This document shows, piece after piece, positions 1-8,372 of a stretch of DNA of 64,000 nt; position 1 is the stretch's first letter; each line of letters starts with the position of its first letter. The position numbers and the translations under genes were made by a program. The stretch comes from Parvularculaceae bacterium (lineage in GTDB: Bacteria > Pseudomonadota > Alphaproteobacteria > Caulobacterales > Parvularculaceae), in the NCBI GenBank assembly GCA_021776475.1, contig JAJFFV010000002.1, forward strand, positions 186,001-250,000, written 5' to 3'. The notes below the pieces were generated by a model. It saw nothing but the letters and a program-made list of their open reading frames with translations, was not told where the DNA came from and did no database searches.

Positions 1-534
1 TGTGCTCTGCTGGTGGCCTTTTCGGTCGCGCTCGGCGTTGCACATGCCGATCAGAATGATCCGGGACTGGAGGCTTTGTTTTTGGAGTTGAAAGATGGCT
101 CCGTCCTCGATGCTGAAACCACCACCGAGCGGATCGTCGAAATCTGGTCGGCGGCACCAAGCCCGACGGTGACGCTATTATATCAGCGGGCAACTGAAGC
201 TGCCACCCACGGCGAAATGGATCTGGCCGAAGAATTGGTCGCCCATGTGACCGGGCTTGCCCCAAGTTTTGCCCAGGGCTGGGTGCTGCAGGCGTCTCTC
301 AAACTATCCAATGGAGACTTTGAGGCGGCCTACGAAGGCTACCGCAAAGCCCTCGATCTTGAGCCACGGCATTTTATCGCGACGACTGACCTTGCCGATG
401 TTCTTTATGCCAATGGAGAGGACCGGGCAGCATTCGATCTCTACCAGCAGGCGCTGAAATGGAACCCGCATTACGCCAGAGCGCGCGCGCAAGCAGCGCA
501 GCTGCGCGAAGAGTTGTCCAGTCAGGAAATCTGA
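1..534 (+). CDS. TPR-repeat exported protein (5' end outside window)
   Basis: The reading frame is open from the first base, so the true start probably lies upstream; the first in-frame alternative start is a GTG at 13. The visible N-terminus is hydrophobic and ends in AHA before DQ, which looks like the end of a signal peptide with an Ala-X-Ala cleavage site, so the mature protein is probably periplasmic. The C-terminal two thirds carries two to three tetratricopeptide repeats (GDFEAAYEGYRKALDLEP, then GEDRAAFDLYQQALKWNP), which usually mediate protein-protein contacts. No catalytic motif is visible. The partner is unknown because the upstream context is missing. Confidence 0.75.
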   Translation, partial: CALLVAFSVALGVAHADQNDPGLEALFLELKDGSVLDAETTTERIVEIWSAAPSPTVTLLYQRATEAATHGEMDLAEELVAHVTGLAPSFAQGWVLQASLKLSNGDFEAAYEGYRKALDLEPRHFIATTDLADVLYANGEDRAAFDLYQQALKWNPHYARARAQAAQLREELSSQEI

Positions 535-695
535 TTTTTTCCTCTCCTGCCGGACCCTATTGCGGGGAACTTATACCCTCAAGATAACTGCGCCTCAAAG
601 TCTTCGGCAACGCCTGTTGGGGAAAACTCTCCCTTGCTGATCGAAGGCGGCTCGCCTGTATTGGCGCTTCCCACCAGTATCAGGAGATTTCGTAA

Positions 696-971
696 ATGGC
701 AGACGGTGCAGCATCCATGGACAGTGTCGCGGGCGCAACAACAGTCGCAGCAGATCGGTTGCGTTCATTCATTGAACGTGTCGAACGGCTCGAAGAAGAT
801 AAAACCGTGATCGCTACCGACATCAAGGAAGTGTTCGCCGAAGCCAAAGGCGAAGGTTACGATATCAAGATCCTACGCCAAGTCATTCGCCTGCGGAAGA
901 TGGATAGTGCCGACCGGCAAGAGCAGGAAGCCCTGCTAGATCTTTACCTGTCCGCGTTGGGCGAAGGGTGA
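696..971 (+). CDS. gapR: GapR-like nucleoid protein (DUF2312)
   Basis: A 91-residue protein matching the DUF2312/GapR family in length and sequence: a helical N-terminus ([17 protein letters not shown]), a central [19 protein letters not shown] stretch and an acidic C-terminal helix. In Caulobacter GapR is an essential nucleoid protein that clamps AT-rich, overtwisted DNA ahead of replication and transcription and works with topoisomerases; the same role is inferred here. An AGGAG-type ribosome site lies about 10 bases before the ATG. It is a single gene, and the 262 bases after it, towards the convergent trpF-like gene, hold no gene. Confidence 0.88.
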   Translation: MADGAASMDSVAGATTVAADRLRSFIERVERLEEDKTVIATDIKEVFAEAKGEGYDIKILRQVIRLRKMDSADRQEQEALLDLYLSALGEG

Positions 972-1233
972 AGTAAGAACGAGATATTTTCTACAAAAAT
1001 CTTTGGAATGCTCGCCTGAAAACCACCGGATCGGTGTCACGTTAGGATAGGGGTTAAAATCCCGAACAGCCTCAAAGCTGCATTACTGTTGGATGATGAC
1101 GTCGTCATTGATTCACTGAATTGCTTCAGCAGAATGCACTGCGGCGGAACGGCCCGATCACCTTAGTCAATATACGGATGAGTGCGGTAGTTAATTGTAT
1201 CGGCGGTTGAGAGAGAATTTCGCTGGATCACAT

Positions 1234-1899
1234 TTACAAGGCTGCTCGTACAGCGCTGAAATAATCCGCCAGTTTCTTTTCACAAAGCCGGTCTTCTGTT
1301 CTGACGCCGGAGCATAAATCAAGGCCGTAAGGTCTGACCTGCCGAATTGCGTTGGCGATATTACCAGCGTTGAGGCCACCGGCCAGAAATACAGGTCTTG
1401 TCGATCGCGCGACGAATTTGGCACTGATTGCCCAATCATGGGTACGCCCGGTGCCGCCAAATTCGGCGATGGTTGCCGTCGGCCGGCCGCTGTCTAACAA
1501 GTAGGCGTCAACAAAGGGCGTGTAGAGATCTATCAGATCGAGGGCCGTTTCATCTTGTACATGGATCACTTGAATCCGGCGAATATTGGGAGGAAGCATC
1601 TGGTCCAGTTTCTCGTGCGCTGCGACATCGATATGCTGGACGAGCTGTACACTGTCGGTGCAACAGTAAGCGACATGATCAGCGATTTCTGCGGCAGCAA
1701 TGCGGCTGGTCAGGAGAAAAGTGCTGACGCCCGACGGCACGTCCCTGACAATATCGCGGATCGTGTCATCATCAACAATGCCGGGGCCGGATGGTTGCTC
1801 GGCGACAAAGCCGAGAATGTGCGCGCCATGCCCAATTGCCAGGGCTGCTTCTTCTTTAGAGGAGATACAGCAGATTTTGACACGAGGCTGTAGAATCAT
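1234..1899 (-). CDS. trpF: Phosphoribosylanthranilate isomerase-like protein (TrpF family)
   Basis: A 221-residue (beta/alpha)8 barrel. TrpF hallmarks are visible: VKIC near the N-terminus (catalytic Cys), LLDS in mid protein (the Asp general acid), the GGTGRTHDW phosphate loop, FLAGGL, and a C-terminal GLDLCSGV. TrpF converts phosphoribosylanthranilate to CdRP in tryptophan synthesis. Several otherwise conserved positions differ: KICC where KICG is usual, CSGVR where SSGVE is usual, and no clear GxKD near the end. It stands apart from trpB and trpA, so it may be the sole TrpF or a diverged paralogue. The ATG at 1899 is preferred over an upstream in-frame TTG at 1935. Confidence 0.72.
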   Translation of the reverse strand: MILQPRVKICCISSKEEAALAIGHGAHILGFVAEQPSGPGIVDDDTIRDIVRDVPSGVSTFLLTSRIAAAEIADHVAYCCTDSVQLVQHIDVAAHEKLDQMLPPNIRRIQVIHVQDETALDLIDLYTPFVDAYLLDSGRPTATIAEFGGTGRTHDWAISAKFVARSTRPVFLAGGLNAGNIANAIRQVRPYGLDLCSGVRTEDRLCEKKLADYFSAVRAAL

Positions 1900-1950
1900 G
1901 AAGGGCAACCTAATGGCTGCCCTCCGGATACACAACTAGGATGACTAACC

Positions 1951-3447
1951 CTAGCTGGCTTCCTGGTCGAGCCCTTGTTCGCGGACTTTGCGGTAAAGCG
2001 TCGAGCGGCCAATGCCCAGGCGGCGGGCAACTTCAGACATCTGGCCATTATAGGTTTCAAGGGCCAGCGCGATCAGATCACGTTCGATGTCATAGAGGCT
2101 GCGCAAATGACCTTCGCGGTCGAATACAGACAGCGCGTTGTCATCGCCATAAACAGACGGGACGGTGCGGCGCGGTAGCTGGAATTCTTCGTGCGGTACC
2201 AAGGCATCCAGATGCACAGCGTCTTCGTCCACCACCGGTGGTCCAGCATGGACACCGGCTGCTTCAAACTCGGCAGCCAGGAATGGGAAGTCTTCGGATG
2301 ACAGATAAGCATTTTCACAAAGAACAACCGCGCGGAAAATCGCATTTTCAAGCTGGCGCACATTGCCCGGCCATGGCTGCTCAACCAGAACTTCTAGAAC
2401 TTCATGACGCACACCCTGTACGTCTCGGCGTTCTTCGGCATTGTAGCGACCGATAAAGTGGTTGATCAGGGCCGGGATATCTGCCTTGCGCTGGCACAAT
2501 GGTGGCACCTCAATCGGGAAAACATTGAGGCGGTAGAAAAGGTCTTCGCGGAAGCTGCCGCGCTCGACTTCTCTGGAAAGCTCACGATTGGTGGCGGAAA
2601 TTAGCCGGACATCGACTTTGACCGTCGTTTTTGAGCCGACTGCATCCACTTCGCCTTCCTGCAGTACCCGGAGCAGCTTGACTTGCGTGTCCAGGGGAAG
2701 CTCGCCGACCTCGTCGAGGAACAATGTGCCGCCATTGGCTTCCTGGAATTTGCCAATATGCTTACCGGTGGCGCCCGTGAACGATCCTTTTTCGTGGCCA
2801 AACAGAATGCTCTCGACAAGATTCGCCGGAATGGCGCCGCAGTTGACAGTGATAAAGGGTTTGCCCTCACGGTCTGAAGAGCCTTGGATTGCCCGAGCGA
2901 TTACTTCCTTGCCAACTCCGGATTCACCGGTAATCAGGATCGGGATATTGGATTTTGCGGCGCGCTCGCCCATCGAGACGACACGCTTGAGGGCGTCGCT
3001 TGAGCCCACCAGATCATTGAAGCTCACGGCATTATTGCGCTTGCGTTTCAAGCGAGAGACTTCGCCCTTCAGCTGTGTTAGGTTCAGAGCATTATTGATT
3101 GAGACCATAACCCGTTCAGGCGACGCTGGCTTGACGAAAAAATCCGCCGCACCTTTTTGCATGGCTTCAACGACGGTATCGATCCCGCCTTGCGCTGTCA
3201 GCATGACCACCGGCAGGTCTGCCCGAAAATTTCGGATCTGCTCCAGTGTATCCATGCCGCCTAGATTTGGCATAATCAGGTCCAGCATCACGAGCGATAC
3301 AGCCTGGCCCTCAGGGCTTTTCAATATATCGACGGCCTTTTGGCCGTCGTCAGCCTGCATGACAAAGTAGCCTGCTTTTTCGCAAACTGCCTGCATTAGA
3401 CGACGTTGGGTTGGATCATCGTCTACAATCAAAACGGTTTTGGACAT
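1951..3447 (-). CDS. Sigma-54-dependent response regulator (NtrC family)
   Basis: A 498-residue protein with three domains. The receiver is residues 1-120 (VLIVDDDP, with Asp56 in MLDLIMPN as phosphoacceptor). The AAA+ sigma-54 activator domain is about 140-390, with Walker A GESGVGKE, the sigma-54 contact loop GSFTGA, Walker B GGTLFLDEVGE and WPGNVRQLENA. A Fis-type helix-turn-helix sits at the C-terminus (MSEVARRLGIGRSTLYRKV). Phosphorylation by a cognate kinase should drive oligomerisation and opening of sigma-54 promoters. No kinase gene is adjacent. The ATG at 3447 follows a GGAG; an upstream in-frame start at 3489 would add residues that do not belong to the receiver. About 230 bases of its C-terminal linker (PPVVDEDAVHLDAL) are not conserved-looking. 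Confidence 0.92.
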   Translation of the reverse strand: MSKTVLIVDDDPTQRRLMQAVCEKAGYFVMQADDGQKAVDILKSPEGQAVSLVMLDLIMPNLGGMDTLEQIRNFRADLPVVMLTAQGGIDTVVEAMQKGAADFFVKPASPERVMVSINNALNLTQLKGEVSRLKRKRNNAVSFNDLVGSSDALKRVVSMGERAAKSNIPILITGESGVGKEVIARAIQGSSDREGKPFITVNCGAIPANLVESILFGHEKGSFTGATGKHIGKFQEANGGTLFLDEVGELPLDTQVKLLRVLQEGEVDAVGSKTTVKVDVRLISATNRELSREVERGSFREDLFYRLNVFPIEVPPLCQRKADIPALINHFIGRYNAEERRDVQGVRHEVLEVLVEQPWPGNVRQLENAIFRAVVLCENAYLSSEDFPFLAAEFEAAGVHAGPPVVDEDAVHLDALVPHEEFQLPRRTVPSVYGDDNALSVFDREGHLRSLYDIERDLIALALETYNGQMSEVARRLGIGRSTLYRKVREQGLDQEAS

Positions 3448-3638
3448 TATACCCGTTATCTCCGGTGTTGTTCTGTTATGAGCCCTCATTAGGGCAGCTA
3501 GGTAAATATCGGTTTAAAGCCGTCTCAATTCGGGGCAAAAGGTCCCAAAAAGTTTCAGAAAGTCCTTTGCCAGCCAGCTTAACTCGCGCTACTAAAACAA
3601 TAATTTGGTAATAAATGCCCGTCGTCGGGGTCAGAAGA

Positions 3639-3653
3639 TTAATGGAGAATTAA
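3639..3653. promoter_or_regulatory. TTAA-N7-TTAA motif (CtrA-type) directly before coxIV peptide gene
   Basis: The 15 bases fit the full CtrA recognition pattern TTAA-N7-TTAA exactly. They include the GGAG ribosome site and abut the ATG at 3654, so if CtrA bound here it would block initiation or early transcription. The overlap with the ribosome site makes chance a real alternative. Confidence 0.3.
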
Positions 3654-3881
3654 ATGGCCGATCATGATTACGTGCCCGGATCCATGGATGTTACACAACA
3701 AAAGGGTACTTTTAGCGGTGTGATGAAGTTTTCCGGCTACTGGGGTTTGCCATTGTCACTGGCACTCGGAGCTTTTTTTACAGCGTTGCTGAGAGACTCA
3801 GGACTATTCGGAGGATTTGCCCTCTTTGTGGTGGTGTTTATCTTTACACATATAGGTGTGAAGACGTTCTTTTCACATTAG
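3654..3881 (+). CDS. aa3-type cytochrome c oxidase subunit IV
   Basis: A 75-residue protein of the bacterial aa3 COX subunit IV family: a polar N-terminus (MADHDYVPGSMDV), then a hydrophobic part forming one or two membrane helices (GYWGLPLSLALGAFF and GGFALFVVVFIFTHIGV). It is the small accessory subunit of the aa3 oxidase in alphaproteobacteria. It sits 80 bases before the transhydrogenase operon, a neighbourhood often seen in this class, so both may respond to respiratory conditions. The ribosome site GGAG is 6-7 bases before the ATG. Confidence 0.85.
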   Translation: MADHDYVPGSMDVTQQKGTFSGVMKFSGYWGLPLSLALGAFFTALLRDSGLFGGFALFVVVFIFTHIGVKTFFSH

Positions 3882-3961
3882 CCAAACACGCTTCCATAGA
3901 CCGTGCGTTGTAGTAGTGTGCCTAATTTAGACCCTAAAAATGAGAGAGCAGGGGGACTTAC

Positions 3962-5137
3962 ATGAAACTTGCCGTTCTGAAGGAAACGCGCGCCAGTGAA
4001 ACGCGCGTCGCTGCGGTTCCCGAAACCGTCAAAAAGCTGATTGGGCTCGGGCTTGATGTTACCGTCGAAAAGGGCGCCGGCGCCGGAGCGTCTTTTTCCG
4101 ACCAGGCCTACAAGGATGCCGGCGCCAAAGTTGTCGATACCGCCGAAAAGGCGGCCAAGAATGCCGAAATCATCCTCAAAGTGCAGCGACCGGACGAGGA
4201 CGAGCTGAAGCTTTTCGCCAGTGGCGCGAAGCTGATCGGTATCCTTTCTCCCTATGCTGACGAAAAGGCCGTGAAAGCATATGCCAAAGCGGGCGTTGAT
4301 GCCTTTGCGATGGAGTTCATGCCCCGCATCACCCGGGCGCAATCGATGGACGTGCTGTCGTCACAGTCGAACCTCTCGGGCTACAAGGCGGTGATTGACG
4401 CCGCGGCCGAGTTTGGTCGGGCGATGCCGATGATGATGACTGCGGCCGGCACAATTGCCCCGGCAAAGGTCTTCATCATGGGTGCTGGAGTAGCTGGGTT
4501 GCAGGCGATCGCGACGGCCAAGCGTCTCGGCGCTGTCGTCTCGGCCACTGATGTGCGCTACGCCGCCAAGGAACAGGTTGAAAGCCTCGGCGGGACGTTC
4601 GTGGTCGTCGACGAAGAAGCGATGAAAGATGCCGAAACCGAAGGCGGCTATGCCAAGGAAATGTCCGACGATTTCAAAAAGCGTCAGGCTGAGTTCGTTG
4701 CCGCACATATCGCCAAACAGGATATTGTTATTACGACCGCTCTGATCCCTGGCCGCCCGGCGCCGGAACTGGTGAGCGACGGCATGGTACGGGCGATGAA
4801 ACCAGGCTCAATCGTTATTGACCTGGCGGTCGAGCAGGGCGGCAATGTCGCGCCGTCGAAAGAAGGCGAGATCGTTGACGTCGATGGAGTGAAAGTTGTG
4901 GGCCACAGCAATGTGCCGGGCCGGCTCGCTGCTGACGCCTCAAGTCTTTATGCCAAAAACATCCTCAACTTCCTCAGCGCGTTCGTTGATGCTGAAACCG
5001 GCAAAATTGCCTTCGACTGGGAAGATGAAATCATCAAGGGTGTTCTGCTGACACGGGATGGGAAGATCGTACATCCGGCTCTTGTCAAACAACCGGCACC
5101 CGAAGTCGTTGAGACAGTGGACGAGACAGAGGAATAG
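3962..5137 (+). CDS. pntAA: Proton-translocating NAD(P) transhydrogenase, alpha subunit part 1 (domain I)
   Basis: A 391-residue soluble NAD(H)-binding subunit. It resembles alanine dehydrogenase/PntAA, with N-terminal [21 protein letters not shown], the Rossmann motif [21 protein letters not shown] near residues 170-190, and the [25 protein letters not shown] region split over its usual two motifs. Together with pntAB and pntB it forms the three-gene type of transhydrogenase known from Rhodospirillum rubrum, coupling hydride transfer from NADH to NADP with proton entry. A strong AGGGGG ribosome site precedes the ATG. pntAB follows after 11 bases. Confidence 0.95.
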   Translation: MKLAVLKETRASETRVAAVPETVKKLIGLGLDVTVEKGAGAGASFSDQAYKDAGAKVVDTAEKAAKNAEIILKVQRPDEDELKLFASGAKLIGILSPYADEKAVKAYAKAGVDAFAMEFMPRITRAQSMDVLSSQSNLSGYKAVIDAAAEFGRAMPMMMTAAGTIAPAKVFIMGAGVAGLQAIATAKRLGAVVSATDVRYAAKEQVESLGGTFVVVDEEAMKDAETEGGYAKEMSDDFKKRQAEFVAAHIAKQDIVITTALIPGRPAPELVSDGMVRAMKPGSIVIDLAVEQGGNVAPSKEGEIVDVDGVKVVGHSNVPGRLAADASSLYAKNILNFLSAFVDAETGKIAFDWEDEIIKGVLLTRDGKIVHPALVKQPAPEVVETVDETEE

Positions 5138-5148
5138 GAGAGAGCGGG

Positions 5149-5640
5149 ATGTTGTTACAAGAAGATACCGAACAGGCGACCGAAGAGGCCATGGAAACGG
5201 CCGAGGAACTGGCAAAGACGGTCGAACAATTGAAGCAGACGAGTGAAACGCTTGAAGCGTCCTCGCAGCAGTTGACCGGTCAAATGAGTGCCTTTGAAGC
5301 TTTGCTCGATACCGGCCACATAAATGAATATGTGTTTCTCGGGACGATTTTTATCCTCGCCATTTTTGTTGGCTATTATGTTGTCTGGTCGGTGACACCG
5401 GCGCTGCACACACCGCTCATGTCGGTCACCAATGCTGTTTCCTCCGTGGTAATTGTTGGTGCCCTGATTGCTGTTGGTGCCGATATTTCCCAAAGCCCTG
5501 CCGGTGGCTGGTCGCAGCTGCTCGGTATTGCCGGCGTAGCCCTTGCCAGCGTGAACATATTTGGCGGCTTTCTTGTCACCCAGCGAATGCTCGCGATGTA
5601 CAAGAAAAAAGAGCGGCCAACCGCCGCGTCGAACAATTGA
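5149..5640 (+). CDS. pntAB: NAD(P) transhydrogenase, alpha subunit part 2 (membrane domain)
   Basis: A 163-residue membrane subunit with three predicted helices, starting with [20 protein letters not shown], then [15 protein letters not shown], and [20 protein letters not shown]. PntAB proteins of this type are usually nearer 140 residues. The extra length is a polar N-terminal stretch of about 50 residues with heptad spacing ([18 protein letters not shown]) that looks like a coiled coil. The ATG at 5149 has a good GGAGAG/GGG ribosome site. The gene lies between pntAA and pntB with short spacers, so one operon mRNA is expected. Confidence 0.93.
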   Translation: MLLQEDTEQATEEAMETAEELAKTVEQLKQTSETLEASSQQLTGQMSAFEALLDTGHINEYVFLGTIFILAIFVGYYVVWSVTPALHTPLMSVTNAVSSVVIVGALIAVGADISQSPAGGWSQLLGIAGVALASVNIFGGFLVTQRMLAMYKKKERPTAASNN

Positions 5641-5655
5641 GCGGGGATTGAATAG

Positions 5656-7065
5656 ATGAACAACACACTCACAGCTGTCCTTTACGTCGCCGCAGGCATT
5701 CTTTTCATCCTTGCTTTACGTGGCTTGTCGTCTCCTGAAACGTCACGCCGGGGCAATCAGTTCGGCATGATCGGGATGGGGCTTGCGGTGCTAGCAACAC
5801 TTTTTTCCTCCCGTTTTCTTGGCGGTGTCACTTTTGGCTCCTGGGTCTGGATCATCATTGCCGTGGCCGCAGGTGCGATCCCCGGCGCAATGATCGCGCG
5901 CAAGGTCGCGATGACGTCGATGCCGCAACTGGTCGCGTTTTTTCACGCCCTTGTTGGTCTGGCGGCGGTCCTGATTGCCTGGTCGGCATTTCTAGCACCG
6001 GCTGCTTATGACATCGGTTTGCCCGGCGCGATCAAAGCTTTGTCGATCGTTGAAATGTCGATTGGTGTCGCGATCGGTGCCGTGACGTTTTCGGGTTCAC
6101 TGATAGCGTTCGCCAAGCTGGATGGCCGCATGTCGGGCGCGCCGATCATGTTGCCGGGCAGGCATTTGATCAATGGCGGCCTCGCCGCTGCGATCATCTT
6201 GCTGGTCATTTTGTTGTGTACGGGCAATCAGAGCGGCTGGTTTTTCCTGGCACTGACCCTCGCCGCGGTCATTCTCGGGTTCCTGATTATCATCCCGATC
6301 GGCGGTGCCGATATGCCGGTTGTGGTTTCCATGCTGAACTCGTACTCGGGTTGGGCCGCCGCAGGCATCGGTTTCACCCTCGAAAACATGGCGCTGATTA
6401 TCACCGGTGCGCTGGTTGGCTCATCAGGTGCGATATTGTCCTACATTATGTGCAAGGCCATGAACCGCTCGTTCATCAGTGTCATTCTGGGTGGTTTTGG
6501 TGGAGAAGACGGTGCGGCAGCTGCTGGCGAGGCAGAAACCCGCCCTGTGAAACAAGGGTCAGCTGAAGATGCGGCGTTCATTATGAAGAATGCTAGCAAG
6601 GTTATTATAGTGCCAGGATATGGGATGGCCGTGGCACAGGCGCAACACGTGTTGCGGGAGATGGGTGATCTTCTGAAAGAAGAGGGTGTTGAGGTCAAAT
6701 ACGCGATCCATCCGGTTGCTGGCCGGATGCCGGGACACATGAACGTGCTGCTCGCCGAAGCCAATGTCCCATATGATGAAGTCTTTGAATTGGAAGACAT
6801 CAACTCCGAATTCTCAACAGCAGATGTGGCTTATGTGATCGGTGCCAATGATGTGACCAACCCATCAGCCAAGACCGACAAAGCATCGCCAATTTACGGG
6901 ATGCCTATTCTGGATGTAGAGAACGCGGGGACTGTATTATTCGTCAAACGTGGTATGGCGGCCGGTTATGCTGGTGTACAGAATGAATTGTTCTTCCGCG
7001 ACAACACGATGATGCTGTTCGGCGATGCCAAGAAAATGTGCGAAGGGATCGTTAAGGCCCTTTAA
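5656..7065 (+). CDS. pntB: NAD(P) transhydrogenase, beta subunit
   Basis: A 469-residue protein. The N-terminal two thirds is polytopic membrane (about nine helices, with GGADMPVVVSMLNSYSGWAA, the family's conserved proton-channel segment). The C-terminal third is the NADP(H)-binding domain III, with VIIVPGYGMAVAQAQH and the YAIHPVAGRMPGHMNVLLAE loop, then GANDVTNP. It completes the transhydrogenase with pntAA and pntAB. It is the last gene of the operon, and the next gene begins 35 bases later without an obvious terminator, so readthrough is possible. Confidence 0.96.
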   Translation: MNNTLTAVLYVAAGILFILALRGLSSPETSRRGNQFGMIGMGLAVLATLFSSRFLGGVTFGSWVWIIIAVAAGAIPGAMIARKVAMTSMPQLVAFFHALVGLAAVLIAWSAFLAPAAYDIGLPGAIKALSIVEMSIGVAIGAVTFSGSLIAFAKLDGRMSGAPIMLPGRHLINGGLAAAIILLVILLCTGNQSGWFFLALTLAAVILGFLIIIPIGGADMPVVVSMLNSYSGWAAAGIGFTLENMALIITGALVGSSGAILSYIMCKAMNRSFISVILGGFGGEDGAAAAGEAETRPVKQGSAEDAAFIMKNASKVIIVPGYGMAVAQAQHVLREMGDLLKEEGVEVKYAIHPVAGRMPGHMNVLLAEANVPYDEVFELEDINSEFSTADVAYVIGANDVTNPSAKTDKASPIYGMPILDVENAGTVLFVKRGMAAGYAGVQNELFFRDNTMMLFGDAKKMCEGIVKAL

Positions 7066-7100
7066 GGCGATTTGCATGCGGCAGCGGTTATGATGGTGAA

Positions 7101-8288
7101 ATGACCATTTCCGATGAACAACTTGGCACCCTGCGTGCCGATACGCCGGCTTGTAAAAATCTGATCCATTTCAACAATGCCGGTGCATCGCTAATGCCGA
7201 TGCCAGTTTATGTTGCCATGACCAACCATTTGAAGCGTGAGCAAGAAATTGGTGGTTACGAAGCAGCGGCGGAAGCAAAGCCGGCGCTAGATCGGTTTTA
7301 CACCGCCTTTGCTGACCTGTTCCGGGCAAGTCCCTCTGAAATCGCCTATGTGGAGAACGCGACACGCGCCTGGGACATGGCGTTTTACGCACTACCGTTG
7401 AGCGCAGGTGATCGCATAATCACGCATTCGTCAGAGTACGCGTCAAATTATCTGGCATTCCTGCAAATGGCGAGACGGCGCGGACTTGAAATTGACGTTG
7501 CACCGTCGGATGGCACAGGCCAGATCGACGTTGATGCCTTGCCCGGTATGCTCACGCCTAAAACAAAACTTGTGGCGATTACCCACGCGCCAAGTCAGGG
7601 CGGGCTGGTTAATCCGGCGGAAGAAGTTGGACGCTTTGTTCGCGAATACGGATTGTTTTACCTGCTTGATGCCTGCCAGTCAGTCGGCCAAATGACCGTT
7701 GATGTGCGGAAGATTGGCTGCCACCTCCTTTCTGGTACCGGGCGCAAATTTCTGCGTGGGCCAAGAGGCAGCGGTTTTTTGTATGTCGCAGCTGAGATCA
7801 TGGAGCAGCTCGAACCACCATTTATTGACTTGCACTCGGCAGAATGGACCAGCAACAACGATTTCAAGTTTTTGCCCGATGCGCGGCGGTTTGAAAACTG
7901 GGAGTGTAATGTCGCTGGACGCATAGGGCTTGCTGCTGCTGTCGACTATGCGCGCGAGATCGGCCTCGACACCATCGAGCGCCGTGTTGTTGCGCTCGCA
8001 CAAGCATTAAGAGATCAGTTAGCGGAAATTCAAGGTGTGACAGTGCATGACCTTGGGGCAAGAAAATCGGGCATCGTCACATTTGTCAAAGATGAAGAGC
8101 CGGCAGGCCCAATCGCTGAACGGTTAAGGGCAAAAAAGGCGAACATTTCGGTCACACCACAGTCCTACGCACGGCTCGATTTCGGTTCACGCGGTCTCCC
8201 AGACCTGGCCCGGGCGTCCGTGCATTATTTCAATACAAAGGATGAAATCGATCAGTTTTGTCGGCTGGTGAGGGGTGAAGCCCTTTAA
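7101..8288 (+). CDS. Aminotransferase class V-fold PLP enzyme
   Basis: A 395-residue PLP enzyme of fold type I. Visible features are THSSEYASNYLAFLQ near residue 115, LLDACQSVGQ (the PLP-ring Asp) near 190, and SGTGRKFLRGPRGSGFLYV with the Schiff-base Lys near 215. The RGPRGSG loop and the pattern throughout resemble cysteine desulfurase-like lyases such as SufS-, Egt- or isopenicillin epimerase-type proteins. The active-site Cys loop of a true desulfurase is not obvious, so the substrate cannot be named; a C-S lyase or racemase is possible. It follows pntB closely on the same strand. Confidence 0.85.
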   Translation: MTISDEQLGTLRADTPACKNLIHFNNAGASLMPMPVYVAMTNHLKREQEIGGYEAAAEAKPALDRFYTAFADLFRASPSEIAYVENATRAWDMAFYALPLSAGDRIITHSSEYASNYLAFLQMARRRGLEIDVAPSDGTGQIDVDALPGMLTPKTKLVAITHAPSQGGLVNPAEEVGRFVREYGLFYLLDACQSVGQMTVDVRKIGCHLLSGTGRKFLRGPRGSGFLYVAAEIMEQLEPPFIDLHSAEWTSNNDFKFLPDARRFENWECNVAGRIGLAAAVDYAREIGLDTIERRVVALAQALRDQLAEIQGVTVHDLGARKSGIVTFVKDEEPAGPIAERLRAKKANISVTPQSYARLDFGSRGLPDLARASVHYFNTKDEIDQFCRLVRGEAL

Positions 8289-8372
8289 ATCCGCGCCTGT
8301 TAACCATCGCTTGACGGGGCAAAACGGCTTCGGGCATTGTTGCTTGAGTTCTGTAACTGTCCGGGGCCAAAA

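Noticed and set aside
1092-1107. Palindrome ATGACG-T-CGTCAT in the gapR/trpF gap
   Set aside because: Arms are only 6 bases, no T-run follows and both genes converge here, so no role can be supported.
8299-8307. GTTAACCAT as a CtrA half-site before the M20 gene
   Set aside because: Only one half is present; no second TTAA lies at the right distance.
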